Origin: Streptomyces sp. ISL-94
GTDB lineage: Bacteria > Actinomycetota > Actinomycetes > Streptomycetales > Streptomycetaceae
Direction of reading: 5' to 3'
Assembly (NCBI RefSeq): GCF_018614075.1
Contig: NZ_JAGGOZ010000061.1
Coordinates: forward strand, 1-32,780
DNA: 32,780 bases
The notes under the pieces are model-generated. The model saw only the letters and a list, made by a program, of their open reading frames with translations, had not been told where the DNA came from and did not search any database. Made by a program: the position numbers and the translations under genes. Shown here piece by piece: positions 7,920 through 16,296 of the stretch (position 1 is the stretch's first letter; every line of letters starts with the position of its first letter).

Positions 7920-7956
7920 GCGATGTACGGCGGCTACGCCTTCGGCGGTACATCGC
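7920..7956 (-). terminator. Hairpin over the stop of the ATPase gene
   Basis: GCGATGTAC (7920-7928) and GTACATCGC (7948-7956) form a perfect 9-bp stem. The loop contains a second small stem (CGCC/GGCG on the minus strand). It overlaps the ATPase stop codon and separates that gene from the kinase-helicase operon. Confidence 0.5.
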
Positions 7957-8413
7957 TTTCAGGCCAGGCGGAGGCGTATACGGCCCACACCGTCTTGCCC
8001 GGCCCTTCGACGCGCGGATGCCAGCCCCAGCTGTCCGCGAGTCCGGCCACCAGAAGCAGGCCACGGCCGGTGTCCCGGTCGTCGGCGGGCTCGGTCGTGA
8101 CGGGGAGCTTCTCGCCGCGTGTGTCGGTGACCTCCACCCGTACGGCCGCTTCGGTAGCCGTCAACCGGAGGTGGAAGTCGCGACCGGGTACGCGGCCGTG
8201 GGTTGCGGCGTTCGCGCTGAGCTCCGCGACGATCAGCGTGAGCGCGTCGTGGGCGTCGGTGTCGTACGGAATCCCCCAGGCGTGGAGGCGTTCCCCGGCC
8301 AGGCGCCGGGCCAGTCGGGCGCCGCGGGGAGTCGAACTGAAGCGCATGGCGAAGTGGTGGTTGGGGGTGGCGGGTTGGGTGGTCTCGGTGAGGCGTACGG
8401 GGTTGTTGGTCAT
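7934..8413 (-). CDS. RsbW/SpoIIAB-like ATP-binding protein (anti-sigma type)
   Basis: This 159-residue single-domain GHKL ATPase shows the N box IVAELSANAATHG, the G1 box VEVTDTRGE and a G2 region DTGRGLLLVAGLADSWG. Streptomyces carry many such proteins, either anti-sigma/anti-anti-sigma partners or accessory ATPases of WhiJ/AbaA-like loci. The ATG at 8413 is preceded by GGAGG with almost no spacing. It is divergent from an Scr1-type HTH gene that is followed by DUF397. ATPase, HTH and DUF397 together are the standard composition of WhiJ-type regulatory clusters in this genus. Its substrate is not readable from sequence. Confidence 0.87.
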   Translation of the reverse strand: MTNNPVRLTETTQPATPNHHFAMRFSSTPRGARLARRLAGERLHAWGIPYDTDAHDALTLIVAELSANAATHGRVPGRDFHLRLTATEAAVRVEVTDTRGEKLPVTTEPADDRDTGRGLLLVAGLADSWGWHPRVEGPGKTVWAVYASAWPESDVPPKA

Positions 8414-8516
8414 GCCTCCACGGTGACGGTCTGTGGCGTAGCGTGACCAGGGGTGACGCGCCGTCGCGGCCGGGTTGTACGCGGCGGCGCACGGCGTGTA
8501 CGTGCGTGGGGTTCAT

Positions 8517-8524
8517 GGGAGAGG
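8517..8524 (+). promoter_or_regulatory. Ribosome-binding site deciding the HTH gene start
   Basis: GGGAGAGG lies 8 nt before GTG 8533. Alternative in-frame starts at ATG 8515 and GTG 8443 have only weak upstream complementarity, and the region before 8515 does not read like protein. Confidence 0.5.
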
Positions 8525-8532
8525 CGGCGGTG

Positions 8533-9396
8533 GTGACGCGGGACGAGGGCGAGTGGGCCGAGGCGGAGGCGGGGCCCGGGCAGCGTCCGGAGGACGAGCC
8601 GGGCCAAGGGGTGGTGACGGCGTTCGGACTCCAGATGAAGCTGCTGAGGGTGCGGGCGGGGCTGGACCGGACGGCGTTCGGCAAGCGGGTGGGGTACGCG
8701 GCGCAGTCGATCGCGTCGTTCGAGCAGGGGCGGCGGATTCCGCCCCCGAGGCTCATCGACAAGGCGGATGAAGTGCTGGAGGCCGGTGGCTTGCTGAAGG
8801 CGCTGAAGGAGGAGGTTGCGCGGGCGCAGTATCCGGCGTTCTTCCGGGACGCGGCGCGCTTGGAGGCCGAGGCGTTGGAGTTGTTCCTGTACGCGGTGCA
8901 AGCCGTGCCCGGACTTCTGCAGACAGAGGAGTACACGCGCGCTCTGCTCGCGATGCGTCGACCGCTGCTGGACGAGGACACCATCGAGCAACGCGTGTCA
9001 GCTCGTATCGCGCGGCAGGACATCCTCAATCGATGGCCGGCGCCCCTGATGAGCTTCGTGATCGAGGAGGCGGTTCTGCGCCGTCCGTTCGGAGGGAAGG
9101 CCGTTCTGCGTGGTGTGCTTGAACAGATCCTCCTCGTCGGGCAGAAGCGCAATGTGGAGATCCAGGTCATGCCGATCGACAACCAGGACAACGCTGGGGT
9201 GGATGGGCCGTTCACTTTGATTACGCGCAAAGGCGGGGATCAGGTCGCGTACCTGGAGGTTCAAGGGCGCAGCATTCTACTGACCGCCCGTGACGAGGTG
9301 CGCTCCGTAGCGGCACGCTATGGGATCATCCGATCCCAGGCTCTCACTCCGCGGGAGTCGCTGGGATTCATCGAGAAGTTGCTGGGAGAGCTATGA
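8533..9396 (+). CDS. XRE-family HTH regulator with Scr1/DUF5753 domain
   Basis: The protein has 287 residues from GTG 8533 (293 if ATG 8515 is used). An XRE helix-turn-helix lies near residues 30-80, with typical wording TAFGKRVGYAAQSIASFEQGRRIPPP. The rest is the DUF5753/Scr1 domain, recognisable by AVQAVPGLLQTEEYTRALL, VLRRPFGG and the C-terminal SLGFIEKLLGEL. Such proteins are DNA-binding partners of the small DUF397 proteins; Streptomyces Scr1/Scr2 and WhiJ pairs affect development and antibiotic production and have been described as toxin-antitoxin-like. Here the DUF397 gene overlaps its stop by 4 nt. It likely autoregulates the divergent region shared with the ATPase. Confidence 0.88.
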   Translation: MTRDEGEWAEAEAGPGQRPEDEPGQGVVTAFGLQMKLLRVRAGLDRTAFGKRVGYAAQSIASFEQGRRIPPPRLIDKADEVLEAGGLLKALKEEVARAQYPAFFRDAARLEAEALELFLYAVQAVPGLLQTEEYTRALLAMRRPLLDEDTIEQRVSARIARQDILNRWPAPLMSFVIEEAVLRRPFGGKAVLRGVLEQILLVGQKRNVEIQVMPIDNQDNAGVDGPFTLITRKGGDQVAYLEVQGRSILLTARDEVRSVAARYGIIRSQALTPRESLGFIEKLLGEL

Positions 9397-9596
9397 ACAC
9401 CACCGATGTCTCTGCCGCGCAAGAGCTTGCTTGGTTCAAGAGCAGCTACAGCGGGGCCGAAGGTGGCGAATGCCTGGAGGTCGCCGCCTTGACTACGCAC
9501 GTGTTCGTCCGGGACTCGAAGCAACTCGGCGGCCCCGTGCTGACCGTGGGCCCGGCGGCCTGGGCCGGGTTCGTGGGACTGGCCGCTGCCGTCTGA
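9393..9596 (+). CDS. DUF397 small protein
   Basis: This 67-residue protein shows the DUF397 pattern: WFKSSYSGAEGGECLEVA near the start, a central VFVRDSK, and a closing AWAGFVG segment. DUF397 proteins are partners of Scr1/WhiJ-type HTH regulators. The start overlaps the HTH stop as ATGA, so the two are translationally coupled. A strong bidirectional hairpin follows. The molecular function of the family is poorly known; a toxin-like or co-regulator role is proposed in the literature. Confidence 0.9.
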   Translation: MNTTDVSAAQELAWFKSSYSGAEGGECLEVAALTTHVFVRDSKQLGGPVLTVGPAAWAGFVGLAAAV

Positions 9597-9608
9597 GGCG
9601 CCGTAACG

Positions 9609-9659
9609 ACGGGAGGGTCCCGCCGCGCGCCCCACGGGCGCACGGCGGGACCCTCCCGT
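9609..9659. terminator. Bidirectional terminator, 17-bp perfect stem
   Basis: 9609-9625 (ACGGGAGGGTCCCGCCG) is perfectly complementary to 9643-9659. After a C/A mismatch, a further 6 bp (GCGCCC 9627-9632 with GGGCGC 9636-9641) close a CAC loop. It sits between the convergent DUF397 gene and hsdR and should stop transcription from both sides. Confidence 0.8.
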
Positions 9660-9669
9660 GTGTGGCGGG

Positions 9670-12600
9670 TTACGCGGCGTCGTCCACGCCCTCCTCGCGG
9701 CGGATCATCCGCCACGCCGCGCGACGTGCGCTGCGGTCCAGGCTGGACTTGAAGCCCTTGTCGGGGCCGAAGTACTGTCGGCCGAGGCCTGCGATGGTGT
9801 CGATGTGGTCGGCCATCTTGTCGGCGAAGACCTTGTCGAAGACCTTGCCGAAGTTGTCCTCGTCGTTGACGACCGCCGCCGCCCGCACCTTCACGTCGGC
9901 CTTGGCCTCCTCAAACGGCTGGATGACGTCCTGCTCGGTGAAGTCGGTGCCGAACTTGGCGTTGAACTTGTCGATCAGCTCGGACAGCAGGGACTTCTCG
10001 GCCTCTGCCGCGCCGCCCGCGCCCTCACCGAAGCCCTTGAGTTCGGCCGCGCCTTCAGGGGTGAGGGACACGTCGTACTCGCCGGTCTTCTCCACACGGA
10101 GGTGACTGAGGTCGATCTCGCCTATGTCGACGCCACCGTCGGCGCGGCGCGGGAGCCGGTTGAGGAGGTAGCGGCCGTAGAGGTGGAGCCGTTCCAGCTC
10201 GGCGTCACGGTAGGGCACGATCTGGGCGAGGAAGCCGTACTTGCGTACGTAGTCGTTGAGGTCGGCGCGGAAGTCCTCGGCCGTCTCAACGTCGTCCTCC
10301 TCCTCGCTTTCCAGCAGAGGGGTGAAGCGGGCGACGGCCGGGGAGAGCAGCCGGTACAGCTCGGCGTGCAGCTTCTCCCACTTGGCCTGCGATCCGGCCG
10401 CCTTCTCCTTCGCCGCGAAGTAGGCGGCGGCGAACTGGTCCATCTCCGGCTCGGAGAGGATCGGCGCCGACATGACCCGGCTCTGGGCGGTGTAGAGGAG
10501 GTTCGGGTCGGAGGGGAGGGTCATCGCCTCCTCGAAGTACGGTCGGAAGGCGTCCCGGATGTCCTCGGCCTCGTTGGCGAAGTCCAGGACGGCGAGGTCG
10601 GCCTGGTTCTTGCGCTCGGCGGTGCGGTTGAGGCGGGACAGGGTCTGCACGGCTGAGATTCCGGTCAGCTTCTTGTTGACGTACATGGTCGTCAGGAGCG
10701 GCTGATCGAAGCCGGTCTGGTACTTCTCGGCGACCACCAGGATCTTGTACTCCTGCTGTCCGCGACCGCCGGCCGCGACGGCCTTGTCGTCGACGCGCGT
10801 GTACGCGAACGCCTTCGGCAGCGCGCTCTCCGCGATCCCGCCGTTCTCCTTCGGCTCGGTGGTCTCCTCGCCGTCGATGGTGAGGGAGCCGGAGAAGGCC
10901 ACCAGAACGCCCAAGTCCGGGAACTTGGTGTCGTACTCCCGGTCCTGGATGTAGCTCTTGATCGCCCGCGCCATCTCCACGGCGGACTGCCGGGAGGCCG
11001 TCACCACCATGGACTTGGCCCGTCCACCGAGCCGGCCGCGGGTGTGGGTGATGAAGTGGTCGACGATCACCTGGGCGTGCTGGGAGACGGTGTGCTCGTG
11101 GGTGAGCGCGTACCGGGCGAGCTGGCTGTTGGCCTTCGAGGGGTCGACTTCACGCTCGTCCGGGTTCTGGTTCACCAGCTTCCAGTACGTGTTGTACGTG
11201 ACGTAGTTGCGGAGGGGATCGAGGATGAAGCCTTCCTCGATGGCCTGGCGCATGGAGTACGTGTGGAAGGGGCGGTAGGTGGCTTCGCCGCCGGTGTCCT
11301 GGAGCGTGCCGAAGAGTTCGAGGGTCTTGGCCTTCGGGGTGGCGGTGAAGGCGAAGTAGGAGAGGTTCGCGGCCTGGGAGCGATCCTCGGCCTTCTTCTT
11401 CAGCTGTTCGGTGAGCGTGACGGTGGTCGCGCCCGCGTCGTCCGAGTCGGAGTCCAGGCCGAGGTCGCGCAGGGCGGCCCGTACGGCGGTGGCGGCGTCG
11501 CCGGACTGCGAGGAGTGGGCCTCGTCCACGATGATCGCGAAGGTGGTGCCCTTGATCTCGGTCGGGTTGCGCTGGATGTAGTCCAGCAGTGCCGGGAACG
11601 AGTGCAGGGTGACGGTGACGATCTTGCCGGTGTCGCGGGAGAGGGCCCGGGCGAGCTGTTCGCTCTTCGCGCCGTGCTTCTCGTCGACCTTCACGACCAG
11701 GCCGTCGGTCTGGGAAAAACTGCCGACGGTCTCCCGAAGCTGGGCGTCCAGGTTGCGGCGGTCGGTGATGACGATGACCTTGTCGAAGACCGGTTCGCCG
11801 GGCTTGAGGCGGCCGGTGGCCAGGGCCTCGGGGGCGATGGTGCGCGGGTCGGTGTCCGCGTGCAGGTCGCTGAGGCGGTGGGCGAGCCAGCCGATGGTGT
11901 TCGACTTGCCGGAGCCGGCCGAGGCCATGACCAGGTAGTTCTGGCCAGCGCCGTGGGCGGCGGCGTGCGCGGTCAGCTTCTTCACGACGTCCCACTGGTG
12001 GAAGCGCGGGAAGATCGTCGACTTGGTGGTGCCGCCGCCGGGGGTTTTGGTCTTGTGCTGGTGCACGAAGCGCTGGAGGAGGTCGAGCCAGTTGTCCCGC
12101 GCCCAGACCTGCTCCCAGAGGTAGGAGGTGGCGTACGTGCCGTAGGCGGTGGGGGCGGGGTTGCCGGCGCCGCCGGGCTGGCCGGGGCCGTCGGAGCCGG
12201 TGTTGAAGGGGAGGAACCGGGTCTTGGTGCCGCGGAGCTGGGTCGCGACGAAGACGAGGTCCGGGTCTACCGCGAAGTTCGCGATGACGCGGCGCGTGAA
12301 GATCAGCTCGGTGGGGTCGCGGTCGGTGCGGTACTGCTCCTTGGCGTGTTCCACGCCCGAGCCGGTGAGCGGGTTCTTCAGCTCGGCCGTGGCGATGGGG
12401 ATTCCGTTGAGGAACAGGGTGAGGTCGAGCTTGTTGCCCCAGTCGGCCTGCTTGGTGGCGTAGCGGAGCTCGCGGACGACGGTGAGGCGGTTGGCGCGGT
12501 AGCCGTCGAGGACGGAGTCGTCGGCGACGAGGTTCGGCTTGAAGTAGGCGACGCGGAGGCGGACGCCGCGGTCCTTGACGCCGTTCCGGAGGACGGTGAG

Positions 12601-12855
12601 CAGCCCGTCGTCGCTGATCGCCTTGTCGAGCCGGCGGGCGAAGCCGCGCTGGGCCTCGTTGGGGTCACCGCCGTAGACGGCGAGCAGCTCGCTCCACTCA
12701 TGGGGCTGGCTCTCCCCGATGAAGGTGAACAGCTCGTTGGTGTCAAGCCCAAGGTCGGCCTGGTAGTCCTCGGGCCGCGCCTCGCGCCAGCCGCGCCCGG
12801 TCATCGCGGCGACTATGGCGTCCCCGAAGGCGGACTCGTGGTGGATGGGGCTCAT
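9670..12855 (-). CDS. hsdR: Type I restriction enzyme R subunit (HsdR)
   Basis: This 1061-residue protein has the full HsdR layout. The N-terminal nuclease domain carries a PD-(D/E)XK core, with Asp144 (KLDLT) and Glu158-x-Lys160 (TAELK). A superfamily 2 translocase follows, with Walker A SAGSGKS (312-318) and DEAH (444-447), then a second RecA domain with YQTGFDQPLL and QTLSRLNRT-type motifs, and a helical C-terminus that binds the methylase core. It pumps DNA with ATP and cuts unmethylated foreign DNA. Its ATG overlaps the hsdS stop (ATGA), making it last in the operon. All visible catalytic residues are intact, so the system appears functional. Confidence 0.95.
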   Translation of the reverse strand: MSPIHHESAFGDAIVAAMTGRGWREARPEDYQADLGLDTNELFTFIGESQPHEWSELLAVYGGDPNEAQRGFARRLDKAISDDGLLTVLRNGVKDRGVRLRVAYFKPNLVADDSVLDGYRANRLTVVRELRYATKQADWGNKLDLTLFLNGIPIATAELKNPLTGSGVEHAKEQYRTDRDPTELIFTRRVIANFAVDPDLVFVATQLRGTKTRFLPFNTGSDGPGQPGGAGNPAPTAYGTYATSYLWEQVWARDNWLDLLQRFVHQHKTKTPGGGTTKSTIFPRFHQWDVVKKLTAHAAAHGAGQNYLVMASAGSGKSNTIGWLAHRLSDLHADTDPRTIAPEALATGRLKPGEPVFDKVIVITDRRNLDAQLRETVGSFSQTDGLVVKVDEKHGAKSEQLARALSRDTGKIVTVTLHSFPALLDYIQRNPTEIKGTTFAIIVDEAHSSQSGDAATAVRAALRDLGLDSDSDDAGATTVTLTEQLKKKAEDRSQAANLSYFAFTATPKAKTLELFGTLQDTGGEATYRPFHTYSMRQAIEEGFILDPLRNYVTYNTYWKLVNQNPDEREVDPSKANSQLARYALTHEHTVSQHAQVIVDHFITHTRGRLGGRAKSMVVTASRQSAVEMARAIKSYIQDREYDTKFPDLGVLVAFSGSLTIDGEETTEPKENGGIAESALPKAFAYTRVDDKAVAAGGRGQQEYKILVVAEKYQTGFDQPLLTTMYVNKKLTGISAVQTLSRLNRTAERKNQADLAVLDFANEAEDIRDAFRPYFEEAMTLPSDPNLLYTAQSRVMSAPILSEPEMDQFAAAYFAAKEKAAGSQAKWEKLHAELYRLLSPAVARFTPLLESEEEDDVETAEDFRADLNDYVRKYGFLAQIVPYRDAELERLHLYGRYLLNRLPRRADGGVDIGEIDLSHLRVEKTGEYDVSLTPEGAAELKGFGEGAGGAAEAEKSLLSELIDKFNAKFGTDFTEQDVIQPFEEAKADVKVRAAAVVNDEDNFGKVFDKVFADKMADHIDTIAGLGRQYFGPDKGFKSSLDRSARRAAWRMIRREEGVDDAA

Positions 12856-14096
12856 GGCTGCACTCCGTCCGGTACGTTGCGCCCGCTGGCGGTGGATACG
12901 TCGAACTGGCCGGTCACGGCAGCAGTAATCAGTGCCTGACGGCGTTCTGCTAGCAGCTTGAGCTGTTGCAGGCGCAACGCGCGCTGCCTGTCTAGCGCTT
13001 CAGCCTGCCGTCTGACAGATTCGGCTACCTCAAGTTGACGCTCGATCGGAATCTTCGGAATCCGGATCTCGCGGATATCTGGCAAGGAGAGCTGAGTCTT
13101 CGTGCCGCCATACCGACTACCCATCAAGACTCCCTTCACGGACGGGGAAGCAATGAAGAGGGCGAGCCACTCCCCGCTAAGCTGATGAGGATCAGGCCTG
13201 ACGAGGCACACGTGCTGGCTTACGTGTCCGCCAGCTACGTCACCATCGGCGAGGCACACCCAACCCGCGTTGGCCCCGGTGATTCCAATAAGAACGTCAC
13301 CAATTTCAATGCGGGACCTTCGGGCCTCCGCTACGGCAGCCCTAGGTACTTGCACGTAGGCGAGGTTGTTCAGCTTTGGCTTGGTTTGGTTGGAGTGCAG
13401 GTTGGCGCTGCGAAAGAAGAGTGGGCCAGCATCAGCTACATAGTCGCCCCAACCACGAGAGCCGCTCGTCACGAGGCTGCTCAAGTATCCAAGGCGAGCC
13501 CCGGAGGTGTGGTGGACTGCTTGGCTGACTGAGTCGAGGACGAGAAGCCGACGCTGTTCGAGTAGACCGTCCTGGGCCTCCATCGCACTCCGAAGGCGAT
13601 CAAGGCGGGCGGTCTCGGCGTCGAGGAAATCGGCGATGCGGCGCTGCTCCTCCAGCGGGGGAGGCGAGATCGGCAAGTTCCCGATCTCGGAAGGGTTGAT
13701 CGCTGGATAGCTCACACCGGTCGACCGGGCAACGACCTCGTCGATGAACGGCTGCGAGCGGCAGTAGTAAGCGAGGAAGCGACTGTCGACCTTCGACTGG
13801 GCGTCCAGGACCGCGAATCCTGTGGAAAAGACCAGAGGGGATTCATGTAGGGGCGCCACGGCGACGGCCCGCAGATAGGTCCTCACCGTGGACACGAGGA
13901 CAGACCCAGGCGGTGCCGTACGTCGCGCCCTGGAGGGTGCGGAAGAAAACACGGTGTCATCATCTGGAACGGTGACGCCGCCGATCCCGTCCACCGCGCT
14001 GATGTCGATGTACCGAAACCGGAAGTCCGGGTCGGTGTCCTCCGGCAGTGTATGGCGGTTGATACGCGCCACATCCTTGATTCGATACGAGGTCAC
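12852..14096 (-). CDS. hsdS: Type I restriction specificity subunit (HsdS)
   Basis: The protein has 414 residues from GTG 14096, which overlaps the hsdM stop as GTGA. It has two target-recognition domains: TRD1 about 1-165, then a conserved coiled spacer with PLEEQRRIADFLDAETARLD; TRD2 about 215-355, then a second spacer with ERQLEVAESVRRQAEALDRQ. The TRDs choose the two halves of a split recognition site and hold the M2S complex together. The frame remains open upstream to 14249, but that is hsdM in another frame. Codon use and base composition are visibly more A/T-rich than in hsdM and hsdR, suggesting replacement of this gene by recombination. The recognition sequence cannot be predicted here. 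Confidence 0.92.
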   Translation of the reverse strand: MTSYRIKDVARINRHTLPEDTDPDFRFRYIDISAVDGIGGVTVPDDDTVFSSAPSRARRTAPPGSVLVSTVRTYLRAVAVAPLHESPLVFSTGFAVLDAQSKVDSRFLAYYCRSQPFIDEVVARSTGVSYPAINPSEIGNLPISPPPLEEQRRIADFLDAETARLDRLRSAMEAQDGLLEQRRLLVLDSVSQAVHHTSGARLGYLSSLVTSGSRGWGDYVADAGPLFFRSANLHSNQTKPKLNNLAYVQVPRAAVAEARRSRIEIGDVLIGITGANAGWVCLADGDVAGGHVSQHVCLVRPDPHQLSGEWLALFIASPSVKGVLMGSRYGGTKTQLSLPDIREIRIPKIPIERQLEVAESVRRQAEALDRQRALRLQQLKLLAERRQALITAAVTGQFDVSTASGRNVPDGVQP

Positions 14097-16234
14097 TCCG
14101 TCACCTCGCCCAGGAGCGTCTGAATCTCTGTCTCTAGCGCCTTCAGCTCCGCGTCGATCTCCGCCAACGGACGCGGCTGCTCGTATACGTAGAAGTGCCG
14201 CGTGAAGGGGATCTCGTAGCCGATCTTCGTCTTCGTGTGGTCGATCCACGCGTCCGCCACGTGCGGGTGAACCTCGCGCTTCAGGTACTCCTCGACGTCC
14301 TCGCCCAGCGGCACGTTCTCGTAGTCCCGCAGCTCAGAGTCCGGCTCCGGCTCGCCCTTGATCTTCTGGACCTCGCCCTCGGGGTCACGTACGCCCATGG
14401 CATCCCGGAACGCCTTCGCGAACGGTGCCCCGGTGGGTCCGTGGAGGCCGGCCCCCGCCACCGCGCCCTTGAACGCCATTTGCGCCTCGGACTTTGTCGC
14501 CCACTGCGAGTCCATCAGGGGGCCCAGCGCGTCCGCGAGCAGCTTCGTCTCAGCGTCCATCTGCTCCTGGAACTCCGCCTCCTCCTCGTCCGTGAGCTTC
14601 CGACGGGCCTTGACCTTCGCGGCCACGTCCGGGACTCGCGGCAGGAACCGCTCCTCGGCCCACTTCTGGACCGGCTTCGCGGCCAGGAGCGCCGTCAACG
14701 TCTCCTCCGTGAGCTCGAAGCGCAGCTTCAGCGGGCGCTCGACCGTGATGCGCTGGTAGCCGAAGGCCGAGTTGTCGAAGACCTTGACCTTGCCGTGGAG
14801 CGGGTGCTCCGGGTCGGCGGCGGCGTTCACCGCCTCGCCGTACAGGCGTGTGATGTCGGCGATGTGGTTGGGCTTGCCGTTCGTGCCGTCGCCCAGCTCC
14901 TTGCGCTTGTCGCCCAGCGACTTGCGCATCTTCTGCCACTGGTCGCGCGCGTCGAGGAGGACGACCTTGCCCTTGTGGTCGGGCGCCTTGCGGTTCGTCA
15001 GGATCCAGAAGTACGTGGAGATGCCGGTGTTGTAGAAGAGCTGGTCCGGCAGGGCGACGATCGCCTCAAGCCAGTCGTTCTCCAGGATCCAGCGGCGGAT
15101 CTCCGACTCCCCCGAACCCGCCGCGCCCGTGAAGAGCGGGGATCCGTTGAAGACGATCGCGACGCGCGAGCCGCCCCCGCCGTTCGCGTCCACCGGCTTC
15201 ATCTTCGACAGCATGTGCTGGAGGAAGAGGAGCGAGCCGTCGTTGATGCGCGGCAGGCCCGCGCCGAAGCGGCCGGCGTCGCCGAGGTTCTTGTACTCGT
15301 CCTCGACCTCCTCCTTGACCTTCTTCCACTCCACGCCGAACGGCGGGTTGGCCAGGAGGTAGTCGAACCTCTCCCGCCGGTGACCGTCGTCGGAGAAGGA
15401 GTTGCCGAAGGCGATGTTCTCCGGGTCCTGGCCCTTGATCATGAGGTCGGACCGGCAGATCGCCCAGGACTCCGGGTTGAGCTCCTGCCCGTACACCTCG
15501 ACCGTGGCGTCGGGGTTGAGGGCCAGGATGTGCTCCTCGGCCGCGCTGAGCATGCCGCCCGTGCCGCAGGCCGGGTCCATGACCGTGCGTACGACGCCCG
15601 GCAGGCTGAGCGCGTCGCCGTCCGGCGCGATCAGCAGGTTGACCATCAGCTTGATGACTTCGCGCGGGGTGAAGTGCTCACCGGCGGTCTCGTTGGACTG
15701 CTCGGCGAAGCGGCGGATCAGTTCCTCGAAGATGTAGCCCATGTTGTGGTTGGGCACGACTTCGGGGCGCAGGTCCAGGTCGGTGAACTTGCCGATCACC
15801 CTGTAGAGCTGGTTAGCGCTGTCGAGCCTCTTGATCTGCTGGGAGAACTCGTACTTGTCCAGCACCTCGCGGGCGTTGTCGGAGAAGGAGCCGACGTACA
15901 CCTGGAGGTTCTTCGCCGCGTTCTGCGGGTCGGCGGCGATCTTCTTCAGGGTCAGGGCACTCTTGTTGTAGAAGGAGTGGCCCGAGGCGCGGCGCAGGAA
16001 GTGGTCGGTGTCGATGTCCTGGCCCTCGAAGCGGGCTGCGGTCTCGGCGACCTTGTCCCGGGTCGGCTCCAGAACGCACTCGAGGCGGCGCAGCACCGTG
16101 AACGGCAGGATGACCTTGCCGTAGTCGGACTGCTTGTAGTCGCCGCGCAGGAGGTCGGCGACGGACCAGGCGTGGTTCGCCATCTCCGTGTGCTTGCTGC
16201 TGTTCAAGAGTTCCCCGGTTTCCTTCCAGAACAT
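14093..16234 (-). CDS. hsdM: Type I DNA adenine methyltransferase subunit (HsdM)
   Basis: The protein has 713 residues from ATG 16234. An HsdM N-terminal helical domain (about 15-150) contains NHAWSVADLLRGDYKQSDYGK and the F-TVLRRLECVL segment. The N6-adenine methylase domain has GEHFTPREVIKLM, motif I DPACGTGG (220-227) and catalytic NPPFG (296-300). A long C-terminal region reaches the HsdS-binding end. It methylates adenine in the target chosen by HsdS, protecting host DNA. Start choice is moderate: an internal ATG at 16183 (MANHAW) is an alternative, and neither has a strong Shine-Dalgarno. The frame upstream of 16234 is the shadow of the preceding methylase gene, whose stop is 62 nt away. 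Confidence 0.93.
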   Translation of the reverse strand: MFWKETGELLNSSKHTEMANHAWSVADLLRGDYKQSDYGKVILPFTVLRRLECVLEPTRDKVAETAARFEGQDIDTDHFLRRASGHSFYNKSALTLKKIAADPQNAAKNLQVYVGSFSDNAREVLDKYEFSQQIKRLDSANQLYRVIGKFTDLDLRPEVVPNHNMGYIFEELIRRFAEQSNETAGEHFTPREVIKLMVNLLIAPDGDALSLPGVVRTVMDPACGTGGMLSAAEEHILALNPDATVEVYGQELNPESWAICRSDLMIKGQDPENIAFGNSFSDDGHRRERFDYLLANPPFGVEWKKVKEEVEDEYKNLGDAGRFGAGLPRINDGSLLFLQHMLSKMKPVDANGGGGSRVAIVFNGSPLFTGAAGSGESEIRRWILENDWLEAIVALPDQLFYNTGISTYFWILTNRKAPDHKGKVVLLDARDQWQKMRKSLGDKRKELGDGTNGKPNHIADITRLYGEAVNAAADPEHPLHGKVKVFDNSAFGYQRITVERPLKLRFELTEETLTALLAAKPVQKWAEERFLPRVPDVAAKVKARRKLTDEEEAEFQEQMDAETKLLADALGPLMDSQWATKSEAQMAFKGAVAGAGLHGPTGAPFAKAFRDAMGVRDPEGEVQKIKGEPEPDSELRDYENVPLGEDVEEYLKREVHPHVADAWIDHTKTKIGYEIPFTRHFYVYEQPRPLAEIDAELKALETEIQTLLGEVTE

Positions 16235-16296
16235 CTGCCCAGGCGTCGGGCGGAGGGTGACAAGTGTGGTCGATCGGTGGAGCAAGCGCCGCCGAG

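Noticed and set aside
11044..12939. 631-residue + strand frame opposite hsdR
   Set aside because: Gly/Val/Leu/Glu-rich shadow translation of a GC-rich gene; hsdR on the other strand has full conserved motifs.
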